Source: Bacteroidia bacterium (GTDB taxonomy: Bacteria > Bacteroidota > Bacteroidia > M30B66). Taken from it: DNA of 64,000 nt. The position numbers were made by a program, and so were the translations under genes. Location of the stretch: the NCBI GenBank assembly GCA_018401705.1, contig JAGYKL010000013.1, forward strand, positions 41,510 to 105,509. Direction: 5' to 3'. Below, piece by piece: positions 35,546 to 46,549 of the stretch. The notes under the pieces were generated by a model. That model was given only the letters and a program-made list of their open reading frames with translations. It searched no databases and was not told the origin of the DNA. Numbering within the stretch: the stretch's first letter is position 1; the number at the start of each line of letters is the position of its first letter.

Positions 35546-36934
35546 TCACTTTCCGATACAAAATTTGCCAAAAATAACTCCAAGAACTTCGTCGGAGGTG
35601 ACTTCACCAGTGATTTCAGATAAAGCATCTAAAGCATCTCTGATGTCGGCAGAGAGTAAATCGCCTGGAATATGAAGTGCCAAGCCTTTTAGCACCTTAT
35701 CAAGAGATTCTGACGCTTTTGATAGTGCATCAGCGTGACGTGCATTAGTTACCAGTGTATCACTTTGTCGTAGTGATTGGACGTGGTTTAGCAAAGCATC
35801 TTCTAATAAAGTAATTCCTTTACCCGTTTTTGCTGAAATAGGAATTGCAGATTTAACTCCTGAATATTTCACTTGCCAAGCATCCTCATTTAATTCATCA
35901 GTTTTATTTCCTAATGGAATTAAAAGTTTGTCGCTTGGCATCAATGCTTCAAGCGCTTTTACCTGATCATTAACCTCGTCAGGAGAATCTTTTCTAGCAT
36001 CGAATAAATAAAGGACAATATCAGCCTCTTTAATTTTGGCATAACTGCGCTCAATGCCAAGGTGCTCAATGGTATCTGTCGTAGCGCGAAGTCCGGCAGT
36101 ATCAATAAATCTAAATGAATATCCTTTAAGCACGATTTCATCTTCAATAGTATCTCTGGTTGTGCCTTCTATATCACTTACAATTGCTCTATCTTCCTGA
36201 AGCAGCGTATTTAAAAGTGTTGATTTTCCTGAATTTGGCTTACCCGCGATGGTGACCGGAATTCCAGTTTTAATTGCGTTGCCCAAGGAAAAGCTATCTA
36301 AGAGTTTTCTAATTACCTCCTGAATGTAATCTACTAGTACTTTTAATTGAGTTCTATCAGCAAACTCAACATCCTCAGTACTGAAGTCGAGTTCCAGCTC
36401 GATAAGAGCTGCAAAGTTCATGAGACTACTTCTTAATTCCTTTATTTTTTCAGAATATCCACCTCGAAGTTGCTTGAGTGCAAGTTCGTGTGTAGACTTA
36501 TTTTCTGATGCAATCAAATCTGCAACTGCTTCCGCTTGGCTTAAGTCCATTTTGCCATTCAGGAATGATCTTAAGGTAAATTCGCCCGCTTTAGCGGGAG
36601 AAGCTCCAGCTTGATATAAAGCTTGTAAAATTGCCTGTTGAATAAAAACAGAGCCGTGACAAGAAATTTCTAGTGTATCTTCTCCGGTGTAGGAGTGAGG
36701 TCCTCTAAAAAGTGATACTAAGACTTCGTCAATAATTCCTTCATTATGAATAATTTCTCCGAAATGTATGGTATAGCCTTTTTGGTCTTTTAACTTCTTC
36801 CCTGATTTAGCCTTAAAAACACAATCTACGATTGTAATTGCGTCATTTCCTGTAACTCTAATTACAGCTATAGCTGACATGCCGCCTCCTGTAGCAAGAG
36901 CGCAAATTGTAGAATTGTTAGGGGATATGGGCAA
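35546..36934 (-). CDS. mnmE: tRNA modification GTPase MnmE (TrmE)
   Basis: 462 residues, the normal size. N-terminal tetrahydrofolate-binding domain (NSTICALATGGGMSAIAVIR), helical domain, and G domain with G1 GKPNSGKSTLLN, G3 DTAG, G4 NKTD and SAK near G5. The C-terminus ends in CIGK, the conserved CxGK. With MnmG it installs the cmnm5 group on tRNA wobble uridine. The start must be upstream of the conserved N-terminus; the only suitable codon is TTG at 36934, an unusual start. A heptamer repeat array lies just upstream. Confidence 0.95.
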   Translation of the reverse strand: MPISPNNSTICALATGGGMSAIAVIRVTGNDAITIVDCVFKAKSGKKLKDQKGYTIHFGEIIHNEGIIDEVLVSLFRGPHSYTGEDTLEISCHGSVFIQQAILQALYQAGASPAKAGEFTLRSFLNGKMDLSQAEAVADLIASENKSTHELALKQLRGGYSEKIKELRSSLMNFAALIELELDFSTEDVEFADRTQLKVLVDYIQEVIRKLLDSFSLGNAIKTGIPVTIAGKPNSGKSTLLNTLLQEDRAIVSDIEGTTRDTIEDEIVLKGYSFRFIDTAGLRATTDTIEHLGIERSYAKIKEADIVLYLFDARKDSPDEVNDQVKALEALMPSDKLLIPLGNKTDELNEDAWQVKYSGVKSAIPISAKTGKGITLLEDALLNHVQSLRQSDTLVTNARHADALSKASESLDKVLKGLALHIPGDLLSADIRDALDALSEITGEVTSDEVLGVIFGKFCIGK

Positions 36935-36941
36935 GGGAAGA

Positions 36942-36990
36942 ATAGTTGATAGTTAATAGTTGATAGTTAATAGCTGATAGTTAATAGTTG
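36942..36990 (+). repeat. Heptamer array ATAGTTR x7 upstream of mnmE
   Basis: Seven consecutive 7-bp units, ATAGTTG/ATAGTTA alternating with one variant ATAGCTG, covering 49 bp. The array is in the mnmE upstream region, 8 bp from its TTG start, so it may influence expression or be neutral. The rest of the gap up to 37203 holds nothing else I recognise. Confidence 0.85.
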
Positions 36991-37203
36991 ATAAGAGAAA
37001 TGTGAGAAGAAGAGAGTGAAAAGTAAGTGGTAGAAGCTTAATGCTTAAACTTAGTAATTTGATAAGTGGGGCTTAATAATTTGAAGATATTAGATAGAGT
37101 GTGGGAGAAGTGAATTATTTTTAAAACTGCTTTTAAATAAGTTCCTCTTCTTTTATAATGTATCTAAGTCCTTTTAGCCTGTACCTTTTTGCTTGTTTAA
37201 TTC

Positions 37204-37803
37204 CTATTTTCTTTTCTCCAACTCATCTCTGATTCGCCCAGCTTTTTCGTAAGCTTCATCTTCGATTGCTGTCTTTAGCATTTGTTTTAACTCTTCTTTA
37301 GAAAGACTACTAAGTTCATTTCCGGGTTCTGAAGCTCGCTCAAGAGCTGATTCTTCCTTTATGACTGCTTCCGCCTCGTCTCCATCAGCTTCATCGACTA
37401 TGATTCCGGATGAACTGAGTATAAACTCGTAGGTGTAAATAGGGCAATGAAAACGAACAGCTAAAGCAATTGCATCGCTCGTTCGAGCATCCACTTCAAC
37501 ATCATTAGCTCCATCTTGTTGACAAATAAGCTTTGCGTGAAATATTCCTTCTACAAGATTATAAATAATAACCTCTTTAACAGAGATTGAAAACGATTCG
37601 GCAAACGATTTAAACAAGTCGTGAGTGAGTGGACGGGTAGGGGCCATCTTTTCAAGCTCAATGGCTATTGCCTGCGCTTCAAATCCTCCGATGATAATCG
37701 GAAGTCGCCTTTTACCACTTTGTTCACTCAAGACCAAAGCATAAGCACCACTTTGCGTTTGGCTATATGATAAACCGGTTATTTCGAGTTTGATTTTTTT
37801 CAT
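37204..37803 (-). CDS. Bifunctional nuclease family protein (DUF151) with C-terminal UVR motif
   Basis: 199 residues. The N-terminal ~140 residues are a DUF151/BFN domain (YALVLSEQSGKRRLPIIIGG, EVDARTSDAIALAVRFHCPI). An acidic linker leads to a UvrB/UvrC-type motif (LKQMLKTAIEDEAYEKAGRI) at the end, the usual Bacteroidota form. Plant BFN domains have nuclease activity; in bacteria the role is not established. It lies 51 bp downstream of etfA on the same strand and probably belongs to the etf operon. Confidence 0.9.
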   Translation of the reverse strand: MKKIKLEITGLSYSQTQSGAYALVLSEQSGKRRLPIIIGGFEAQAIAIELEKMAPTRPLTHDLFKSFAESFSISVKEVIIYNLVEGIFHAKLICQQDGANDVEVDARTSDAIALAVRFHCPIYTYEFILSSSGIIVDEADGDEAEAVIKEESALERASEPGNELSSLSKEELKQMLKTAIEDEAYEKAGRIRDELEKRK

Positions 37804-37854
37804 AATTGCTCCACATGAAAGTACAAAACTTTCGTTGGGTATTTACAAAACGAT

Positions 37855-38835
37855 TTAGGCGTTTTGGGACTTAAATTTACGAAAAGCTTCGTTAAGCTTA
37901 GGAATAACTTCAAAAGCATCTCCTACAACGCCATAATCAGCCGCCTTAAAGAATGGAGCTTCGGGATCTTTGTTTATAACAACAATAACCTTAGAACCAT
38001 TTACTCCAGCTAAATGCTGAATAGCACCAGAAATTCCAATGGCAATATATAAGTTAGGGCGAATGGCAATTCCAGTCTGTCCAACGTGTTCGTGGTGAGG
38101 CCTCCAGCCGATATCAGAAACAGGTCTTGAACATGCAGTTGCAGCTCCAACAGTTTTAGCCAAATCTTCAACCATTCCCCAGTTTTCTGGTCCTTTTAAT
38201 CCTCTTCCAGCTGATATAACTAATTCAGCGCCTGGTAAAGGAATTTCGCCAGTTTCTTCGCGAACTTTGTTTTCTGTTGTAAATGGAGAGCTATATCCTT
38301 CTAGGCTTGAATTAAAAGCCTCGATGGATGCGCTGCCTTCCTTTTGAACAGGAGGCACAGAATTAGGCAAAAGTGAAATGATTTTCACATCTGTGTTAAT
38401 CTTATACTGTGCGAATGCTTTACCAGAGAAAACATTTTTGCTTACTACAAAACCATTGCTCATTTCAGGTAAGGCAACAGCACCTGAAACTAATCCGGCT
38501 TGTAATTTAGCTGAAAGTCTTGGAGCAACTGCTTTACCGCTTCTATCATGAACAAAGATGATTGTCTTAGCTCCTGTTGATTCAACTGCAGCTTGTGCAA
38601 CTTTTGCATATGCCTGAGGATCGAAATGGTGAACAGCAGAAGCATCGCATTTAAGCACCTTGCTAATCCCAACACTTCCAGCTTTTGCCAATTCATCATT
38701 AGAAGCTTCGCCTATTGAAAGAAGAGTAGCTTGAGCTCCGCTGTTTGCAGCAATTTGAGCTCCGTATGAAGCAGCTTCAATGGCTGCTTTTGATAATTTC
38801 CCTTTGGATGTTTCTATAACAACTAGTACCGGCAT
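37855..38835 (-). CDS. etfA: Electron transfer flavoprotein subunit alpha
   Basis: 326 residues. N-terminal alpha/beta domain starts PVLVVIETSKGKLSKAAIEA. The C-terminal FAD-binding domain has the EtfA signature: GAELVISAGRGLKGPENWGM, RPVSDIGWRPHHEHVGQTGI and the conserved YIAIGISGAIQHLAGVNGSK, where FAD binds. With EtfB it passes electrons from acyl-CoA dehydrogenases to the quinone pool. The start is 2 bp after the EtfB stop, so the two are translationally close and co-transcribed. Confidence 0.96.
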   Translation of the reverse strand: MPVLVVIETSKGKLSKAAIEAASYGAQIAANSGAQATLLSIGEASNDELAKAGSVGISKVLKCDASAVHHFDPQAYAKVAQAAVESTGAKTIIFVHDRSGKAVAPRLSAKLQAGLVSGAVALPEMSNGFVVSKNVFSGKAFAQYKINTDVKIISLLPNSVPPVQKEGSASIEAFNSSLEGYSSPFTTENKVREETGEIPLPGAELVISAGRGLKGPENWGMVEDLAKTVGAATACSRPVSDIGWRPHHEHVGQTGIAIRPNLYIAIGISGAIQHLAGVNGSKVIVVINKDPEAPFFKAADYGVVGDAFEVIPKLNEAFRKFKSQNA

Positions 38836-38837
38836 AA

Positions 38838-39575
38838 TTAAATAACTTTAGCTTCAGAATGAAGTAGTTCAACAAGTTGATCCATATTATCAGGATCGAT
38901 AAGTTTAACAGCTGATTTTGGCTGAGGAAGTGAGAATTTAGTTACTTCAACTAGGGCTTCTGTATTACCCGCTAAAACAGTAATTGGCTTTGTTCTGGCA
39001 GCCATGATACCTCTCATGTTTGGAATTCTTGCTTCAGCCATTCCTTTGGCAGCAGAAAGTACAACAGGCATTTTTGCTGTTATAATTTCAGTTCCATTCT
39101 CAATATCTATTTCCATTACAGCTTGATCGCCATTGACATTTAAGCTAGTTGCTAATGAAATGAAAGGTAAATCAAGCAAACCTGCTATCATTCCGCCAAC
39201 TTCAGAACCATTGTAATCGATAGTTTCTTTACCCGTTAGGACTATATCGTAAGCTTTGTCGCTAGCATAATCGGCAATTGCTTTAGCTGTTGAATATGCG
39301 TCTTTAGGCTCCATATCAATGCGAACAGCATCATCAGCTCCGATAGCTAATGCTTTCCGAATAATTGGTTCAACTGAAGTAGTTCCAACAGTAATTATTG
39401 TTACCGAACCTCCCAGTTGTTCCTTTAATTCAAGGGCTCTTACCAAAGCATACCATTCATCGTACGGGTTTACAATGTAGGTTACTTTGTCCTCATTGAA
39501 CTTAGTATCGTTATCTGTGAAGCTTATTTTTGTTGTTGTGTCAGGAACCTGACTTATGCATACAAGTAGTTTCAT
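38838..39575 (-). CDS. etfB: Electron transfer flavoprotein subunit beta
   Basis: 245 residues, normal size. VCISQVPDTTTKISFTDNDT and VNPYDEWYALVRALELKEQL are the expected N-terminal motifs, then GTEIITAKMPVVLSAAKGMA near the ETF-beta signature. It binds AMP in the EtfAB heterodimer and works with EtfA. First gene of the operon etfB-etfA-bifunctional nuclease, with a promoter box 32 nt upstream. Confidence 0.96.
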   Translation of the reverse strand: MKLLVCISQVPDTTTKISFTDNDTKFNEDKVTYIVNPYDEWYALVRALELKEQLGGSVTIITVGTTSVEPIIRKALAIGADDAVRIDMEPKDAYSTAKAIADYASDKAYDIVLTGKETIDYNGSEVGGMIAGLLDLPFISLATSLNVNGDQAVMEIDIENGTEIITAKMPVVLSAAKGMAEARIPNMRGIMAARTKPITVLAGNTEALVEVTKFSLPQPKSAVKLIDPDNMDQLVELLHSEAKVI

Positions 39576-39607
39576 TTTCCCTGTTTTTGATTCATTATTT
39601 GGGCGTG

Positions 39608-39615
39608 CAAATGTA
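39608..39615 (-). promoter_or_regulatory. -7 promoter box for the etfBA operon
   Basis: TACATTTG on the minus strand, 32 nt upstream of the etfB ATG. A weak TTAG lies 20 nt upstream in place of TTTG. Confidence 0.55.
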
Positions 39616-39695
39616 GCTAAAAAACACTTTCGGGGCTAAGATGTTCCATCGAAGAGTTTATTTATTGTGATGAAGTTTCATAGATATGTTTATCA

Positions 39696-42600
39696 TCATC
39701 TTGAAGCCTTAGAGTCATCTAAGGTTTTCACGACTTCAATCCAGCGTGAGGCTGTGCCTGCCGAAAACGAATGATCATACATGGCTTCGCAAGTCCAAAC
39801 CGGCAAATAATACCTTCCCTCGTAAGAGGCATTAAATCTAAACCTGAAGGCTTTTGTTTGACCCGGTCTTAATGAGAAATAAGTTAAGATTTGGTCGTCA
39901 CGAATGTCCTGGTAAGAATATGAATCGCTATTTACAGCTGCTTCCATGCCCGAAACGCGGTTGTTTTCAATTTCCCAACCCGAAGCCATCATCATGTTTA
40001 AGGCTAAGTCGTCATGTGCTTTGCCGTTGGCAGGATTGCTAATCATGACTTCAATCTGGACATCGCTTCCTTGCTTAATCCTTGTGATATCAACAGGTTG
40101 ACCAGAATTTGAAGTAAACCGCACCAACATATTCATTCCAGAAGCATATGCGCTAACAAGCTTGTCGGTTCCCGGAACACCTGATTTAATAAGCTTTACA
40201 AATAAATCAGATGAATTTGGATTTTTCAGTTTCAACAGTTGTTTTTGCGAGACAGAAAGTGGAATTTCATTTTTAACAATTGATTTATTTGTGAAAACAC
40301 GCTCTGTTTTTCCATTTGTAGTTAGCTCTGCATCAATTCTTTGTGCTTCTCTATTGGTGTAATATTCTGACATAGCCAACAAAGACCATGATGTAGTTTG
40401 AGTGCTATACCAGGAAGGCGAACCTAGTGCCATAGCAACTTCTCTGGCTAGCAGAGCAGCTTCTTTTTTCAGACGAAGTTTTGTTAAAACCCAAAGACGC
40501 ACAGCCTGATCTCGTTGAGAATCACCATAACTTTGGTAATAGTTATAACTTCCTGCTGGTTTATTTTCTGCCAGATAAATCAAGTTCCTGGCAGTTTCCT
40601 TTTGTCCACTTTGAGCATAAGCAGCAGCAAGGATTCCAGCCGCTTGACGGCTTAAATCAATATGCTCTTTAAGACGATTCATTGCACCATAATTTGGTAT
40701 TGATGCCAAAGCCAACGAATACAATCGATAAGCTTGCAATAGTCCGTCATCTTTGAATTTCTTGCGATTTGGATTCCAGTTTTCGGCTTGAATATTCTGA
40801 TATTGTTTCCAAGAGCTTAACATATCGTTGTTTACTGAATAACCTGCAAGCTTAGCCTCAAGAAGGAAGTGCCCAACGTAACTACTTGCCCAATCGTCGG
40901 CATGAGAATATCCCGGCCAATAAGAGAAAGAGCCATTTGAGGTTTGATACAAACTAAGCTTGGACAAGGCCGATTTAATATTGGCTACAGTGCGCTTCTT
41001 GTCTTTATCGGTAATATCTACAAGTTTGTCGAGATAAATTTGAGGAAAAGCAGCCGATGTAACTTGTTCAACACAACCATGTGGGTAATTGGTAAGGTAA
41101 TTCAACCTAGAAGTTAGGTCGATAGCTGGCATGCCCGAAAGTTCAAGTGAAGCAGTGCAGGTGCCGGGCATGCCAAAGTATTCAAGGTCTTTTTGCCATG
41201 ATTCGCCAGACGTTAACAAAACATCTTCTGACGTTGTAACCAACGGATTAGGACTTCTGATATCAATTTCAGTTTCGCTAATTGCGTTATTGTTGCCTGA
41301 TTTCGCTTTGACAGTGATTTTACCAATTCCTGTACTATTAATTACCTGTACTTTAAATGTAGCAAGCTGATCGCCTATTTTATCAAATTTAATGGTCTGC
41401 GTTGCAGGAGATGTTATTCTAAACATCTTATTGGCAGTCACACTCACTTCAACATTTTTTATTGCTGGGTCGAGTGCGAAAATGCTAACCGGCAAACTAA
41501 TCTCCTCTTGAGGACTTAAAACTCTCGGCATTGTGCTGAGGAGCATCAGAGGTTTTTTCACTGCCACGGTCTTTTCGGCATTGCCCCATGCATTTTTCGT
41601 TGTGCTGGCTACAAGCATCACTCTCACTGAGCCATAGTATGCAGGAATAGAGAAATCGTGTTTAGCTTTTTCACCGGGCTTTAATTTAAAAGGGCCCAAA
41701 TGAACGACCATAGGGATAAAACGGCTTGCGCGAGCGTTATCTTCCGCCGGACCGGCGTCACCACCACCACCAATCCTAATTTCAGATTCAATAGTTCCTG
41801 AATATCTGCCTATTACATCATCGTAAAGATCCCAAGTATTGATACCTAAAGCTTCTAAGGCATTCATAGCTTTCCAAGGGTCAGGAGTTTCGAAACGAGT
41901 TAATCCCAATAAACCTTCATCAACAATAGCAAGCGTGTATTCCATTGCTTTTCCCTGCTTTTCAGAAACTTCTATGCTAGAAACACTTTCGGGCTTAAAT
42001 ACTGAAGCGCAAGCAATTATTGGTTCAAGATGAGAATTAGGATTACTTACTTTTAATCTTAGCACACCGTACATTCTTAAAGGAAGGTCGTTTTCATTGA
42101 TATGTGGCTGAATAACAGTAACATGAGCAAATACATTTGGAGCATATTTATCGTTGCTCTTCAGTTTAACTTCGGTATTTCCGGCTGATGTTTCAACCCA
42201 TTTTTGTTCAATAAGTCCTAATCCGTCTTCTATACTTATATGTGCTTTTCCCCCTTTGGGTGAAGGAAACGAAAGAATAATTTCATCTCCCGTTGAATAT
42301 TCTTCTTTATCTGAACTTAGCTTAAGTTCCTTACTGTTTTTAACCACAGCATCACTTTCTGGATTAAAAGAATCTCCAGCTACCGAAAAGACTTCACTAG
42401 CGCAGTGATTTCCATCCATATCACAAATGCGAATAAGATAAGCACCGAATTCTTCAGGTTCAAATTTCAAAGAGTATGTGGCTTTACCTGCGTTGTTGGT
42501 GGTAACTACATCTTCGATTACAGACTTTGAATATCCTGAACTATAATAATCGTTTGCTCTGATGGAGCTACGCTGCCACCACCACTGAGTTTCAAGTTTA

Positions 42601-45298
42601 TACACCGAAATACGAATATTTCTTTGGGGTGCAGAAGTGCCATCATCTTTTACAGAAGCAATATTTACTTTATGCTCTGTATCAACCGACAATGCTCCCA
42701 TGTAGGAATTTCCTTCTGGGATTTTTAAGCCCACAAATGTGGAGTAGGGCAGCCATGGCATGGTGAATCTATCGATACTGAACATACCTCCGGGTTCAAA
42801 CACCCTCACTGTGAAGTCGGCATTTAGCTTTCCACGAAATTGTCTTCCTCCCGCGATTAGCGGCAAAAACTCTGCTTTGCCTTGCTCATTTAAATTAGCA
42901 TCGAATAAGGTAATTTCTTCAGAATTAGAACTACGCGTATCATCATCAAAAACAAATCCTTCGTAGCCTTTTAAAACTTGTTATGGCTGGATCTAAGCAC
43001 CGTATTTACAGTAGCCCTCAAGCCCGAAGCCGGACTTCCATGAAGCCATAAAGAGCTAAGTTTAAGCGGGATATTTGAGTTAGAATTAAGGATAATCTCA
43101 GATGGGAAATCCAGAGCCATTTTTAACCTGTTTGGCTGAACGGTTTCTACACGCAAGTACTTTACAAAACTAGCACTACCAAACTGAAGAACAGCACGAT
43201 ACGTTCCAGTAACTCCGCCAGCTTGCGTTTTAAATTTGAAACCTGTAATAGAATTGTCTTTAAGATATGGTTTAATTTCTTTGTGAATTCGCTGTCCGCG
43301 AGGATTATACACCGAAAGTACCAAGGGAGGATTATTTCCCTGCAGCATCATTTCAGATTGAGATTCGATTACGGAGTTCAGGAAAATTGTATCTCCGGGG
43401 CGCCAAACTCCTCGTTCAGCATAAAGAAAAGCTTTAATACCTTCATTAATGGCTTCACCACTAACATCAAAACTACCAAGTGGGCGCATTTCTCCTCGCA
43501 CAAGTTTAAGATAGCTCTTGTGGTTGCCCGCTGAAGCAACGAGCAAAAAGGGAGTATCTTTTAATTCGCCAGCCAATTGAGCATATCCATCTTTATCTGT
43601 GTTTAGTTTTGCGATTGACTGTAATTGATAATCAAGAACTTCGAGACTAACGTTGGGATATTGTTTTCCACTGATTAGGTTATTTGCGTAGAAGTGCCAA
43701 ACATCATCTTTTCCTTCTTTGGCCATTAATCCAATTTCGGTTGACAGAAAATTAGAAACCGCTGTTCTCCCGTATCTATAATATGAAGGATCGCAAGGAT
43801 TATCTCTTTGACGCCAGTCGTAACGATATTGATAATCATCTTCATCTTCATCATACCAATCATCGTAGCCATAATAGGTTGCTTGATTAAGCGCTCTGAA
43901 ATTAGGCTCAGGTTTAACTTGCTCTAAAGTGCTTGAATTATCGAGGCATGGGAGGTCGGCATATTCTTTTTTGAAATCAAGTTCAATTCTGTAAATGGCA
44001 CCGGGTTGAGTTTTTACTATTTCGTCGAGGTTAATTGAGTAGCCTGTGAATTCAGCTCTTTTGCTGATTGACTGACGTTTTAAGTCTACAGTTGTTATAG
44101 CAACTACTTTCCCTGTTTGTCTCAGACCAGAACTTCCTTGTAATTGATTTGAAGCAAGAAACCTTGGGATATTGCTTTCAAGGATTTGAATGACTTTTAC
44201 ATCGATTTTATTTAAATGAACAGCTTCGAAAGGAATACTTAAGCCATTGGTTTGCGGCAATATATTGCCGGAATTAGGGAAACGAACTTCGGGGTTTTGA
44301 CTTGTGATTCCTGTTTCGAATAGTTTACCTTGGCTAAGAGATGAACCGTCGGAGCTAAGAATTCCAGGGAAAAGCTCCACTTTAAACGATTGGTTTGTAT
44401 TGCTTGGAAAGAAAACTCTAAGAACTTGTCCGTCTATAACTGCATCAGGCTTATCGGTTCCATACACTTTAACAAGACCTTGCAGCAGTTGATTATTTTG
44501 AAGAGGGTTTGAGAAGTGAATTTCCATGATAGGATCTTTCCCAGGCATCATTCTCATATCGTTTATTTTGAAGGTACCTAGAGGAACAACTTCGACTTTC
44601 TCATTGAAATTTTCGTCGATGTTTAGAGGTTCACCTTTAAAGTCAACTTGTATATCAGAAAGTAATGCACCTCTTTTGATGCCGCTAATTGTAAATGGGT
44701 AATGTTTGGCTTGTACATCATTATCCCAGCTAATTGTTAGGGGAGTATTGCCCTGTCGGGCGGATAGACACTCTTTTAACACAGCTAAATCTACTAAATC
44801 GGCAGTTTCGATGCTTCCGTTAAGGAACTGTTGACTTAAATCGTTAGAGTTAGATTGTAAAAAATCAAGATTTAGCTTAGCTGATTGCTTGATGGTTTTG
44901 AATGAGAACTTGAACTTATTTAGAGAGCTTGGGACTTCAGCCACTTTGCTAAGGTCGAAACCTGCTTGATAAAGCTCGTCCATAGCCAAAACTTGATTGG
45001 GGATGAATTCAACGGTTTCATTGTCAATCCACTTGATTTTACCTTCAATAGAAGGTTCAAAGTTGAAAAGGTTGTTTTCTACCAGTTCATTTAAAGAGAT
45101 TGCAATTTTTGCAGCTTGGGTGAGCTGAATCTGAATCCCGGAAGTAGTAGATATTATACCTCCGGTATAGGCTTGAATGTATGGGATGAAATCTGCACTT
45201 ACCTCGATCCACTCATTGGTCTTTTTAGAATTGCATGATTGATTTATTGAAACTGTTGAAAAGACTAATAGAATGAGCAGGTAACGTATTGACTTCAT
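39696..45298 (-). CDS. Alpha-2-macroglobulin family lipoprotein, split by one frameshift
   Basis: Two adjacent open frames on the same strand (45298-42971 and 42973-39696) encode one ~1,865-residue protein. The N-terminus is a lipoprotein-type signal (YLLILLVFSTVSINQSC). MG2/A2M repeats follow (GAFLYAERGVWRPGDTIFL-like region), then after the joint the A2M core and the thioester motif GCVEQ (41064-41078), with the helical complement-like thioester domain (YLTNYPHGCVEQVTSAAFPQ). The frame breaks at 42969-42976: restoring one base in the T4/A4 run gives ...NKFLKGYEGFVFDDDTR. Bacterial A2Ms trap proteases in the periplasm. The break may be a sequencing error. Confidence 0.88.
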
Positions 45299-45358
45299 AG
45301 GTAAAATTTAATTACATTTCAATGATAACGATTATGATATAGAATCAGTGCTAGTGTT

Positions 45359-45366
45359 CAAAACTA
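45359..45366 (-). promoter_or_regulatory. Candidate -7 box for the alpha-2-macroglobulin gene
   Basis: TAGTTTTG on the minus strand (TAnnTTTG), about 60 nt upstream of the ATG at 45298. It lies next to the divergent plus-strand promoter at 45380-45411. No -33 box recognised. Confidence 0.35.
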
Positions 45367-45379
45367 TTGACAGTTTATT

Positions 45380-45411
45380 TTTGACTAAGGGCATTTTTCG
45401 TAGTAATTTTG
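45380..45411 (+). promoter_or_regulatory. Complete Bacteroidota-type promoter for the DUF3127 gene
   Basis: TTTG at 45380-45383, a 20-nt spacer, and TAATTTTG at 45404-45411. The ATG at 45422 follows after 10 nt, so the leader is very short. Confidence 0.65.
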
Positions 45412-45421
45412 AAAAAAATTA

Positions 45422-45868
45422 ATGACTATGGCATTGGAAATACAAGGAAAATTGATGAAGATTATGGAGCCTGTAACAGGCGATGGTAGAAATGGGGCTT
45501 GGACTAAGCAAGATTTTCTCATAGAAACGTTTGAAACATATCCAAAGAAGGTTTATATCTCTGCTTGGGGAGATAAGATTGATCAACTGAAGAGATTTCA
45601 GCCAGGTCAAGATATTAAAGCAAGCATTAATATTGAATCACGCGAATACAATGAGCGTTGGTATACAGATATTAAAGTTTGGAAAATTGATCCAGCTGAT
45701 GCAACTGCTCCAGCACCAGGTGGTTTTGCTCAACCAGGCAGTTATCAGCCACAAGGCAATCAGTCAGCTCCGAATCCAGCACAACCCAATTTTCAGCCAG
45801 CGCCTGCGTCTTCAGGAAATCAGAATTTCTTTGAATCAGGGAACGACGGCGATGATCTTCCTTTCTAA
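45422..45868 (+). CDS. DUF3127 OB-fold protein with an SSB-like acidic C-terminal tip
   Basis: 148 residues. The first ~90 residues are a small OB-type domain (EIQGKLMKIMEPVTGDGRNG, QDFLIETFETYPKKVYISAW, RWYTDIKVWKID) assigned to DUF3127 in Bacteroidota. A flexible Q/P/N-rich linker follows (APAPGGFAQPGSYQPQGNQS), and the protein ends in DDLPF, which closely matches the DDDIPF tip of bacterial single-stranded-DNA-binding proteins. This supports a role in binding nucleic acid and recruiting partners by its tail (inference). Starts at ATG 45422 or 45428; co-transcribed with the next gene (12 bp). Confidence 0.85.
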   Translation: MTMALEIQGKLMKIMEPVTGDGRNGAWTKQDFLIETFETYPKKVYISAWGDKIDQLKRFQPGQDIKASINIESREYNERWYTDIKVWKIDPADATAPAPGGFAQPGSYQPQGNQSAPNPAQPNFQPAPASSGNQNFFESGNDGDDLPF

Positions 45869-45880
45869 TTCTATAAGACT

Positions 45881-46546
45881 ATGAAAGAAGCGCTTTCGTT
45901 TCTTACTAAGCTCGAAAAGAATAATAACCGAGATTGGTTTCAGGCAAACAAGAAAGAATATGATTCGGCCAAGAAGCTTATTCTTTCTTCTGTCGAAACT
46001 TTATTAAAAGGTATTTCTACTTTCGACAAAGGAGTCGAAGACTTGAAGCCATCTTCGTGTATGTTTAGGATTAACAGAGACATTCGATTCTCTGCAAATA
46101 AGAATCCTTACAAAAACAATATGGGTGCATGGATGTCGAAAGGGGGCAAAAAATCGCCATTTTCTGGATATTATTTGCATATTCAACCGTCTGCAAGTTT
46201 TATAGCTGTTGGAGTATGGATGCCTGAAAGCAAAATCCTCAATGCCATTCGTCAAGAAATTCATTTCAATCACGCGAACTTCAGGAAGATTATAAACAGT
46301 AAGGACTTAGTTAATAGATTTGGTGATTTGGAAGGAGAACAGCTTAAAACGTCACCTAAAGGTTTTGATGCCGATCATCCAGCAATAGATTTGCTAAGGT
46401 TTAAAAGTTTTGTGTTTACAAAGCAATTTACAGACAAGGAGGTTGCTTCTTCCGACTTTGTTGAAAAGTGCATTGTGGCATATGAGTCTGCGTTTCCGTT
46501 CGTCAAATTTTTGAATGAAGCTATAGATTTGGGAATTACTGAATAA
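45881..46546 (+). CDS. DUF2461 family protein
   Basis: 221 residues matching the TIGR02453/DUF2461 family: FLTKLEKNNNRDWFQANKKE at the N-terminus, then MFRINRDIRFSANKNPYKNN and YLHIQPSASFIAVGVWMPES, all family-wide motifs. Function unknown. It starts 12 bp after the DUF3127 stop and its stop is 3 bp from the stop of the convergent FHA gene. Confidence 0.9.
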   Translation: MKEALSFLTKLEKNNNRDWFQANKKEYDSAKKLILSSVETLLKGISTFDKGVEDLKPSSCMFRINRDIRFSANKNPYKNNMGAWMSKGGKKSPFSGYYLHIQPSASFIAVGVWMPESKILNAIRQEIHFNHANFRKIINSKDLVNRFGDLEGEQLKTSPKGFDADHPAIDLLRFKSFVFTKQFTDKEVASSDFVEKCIVAYESAFPFVKFLNEAIDLGITE

Positions 46547-46549
46547 TCA

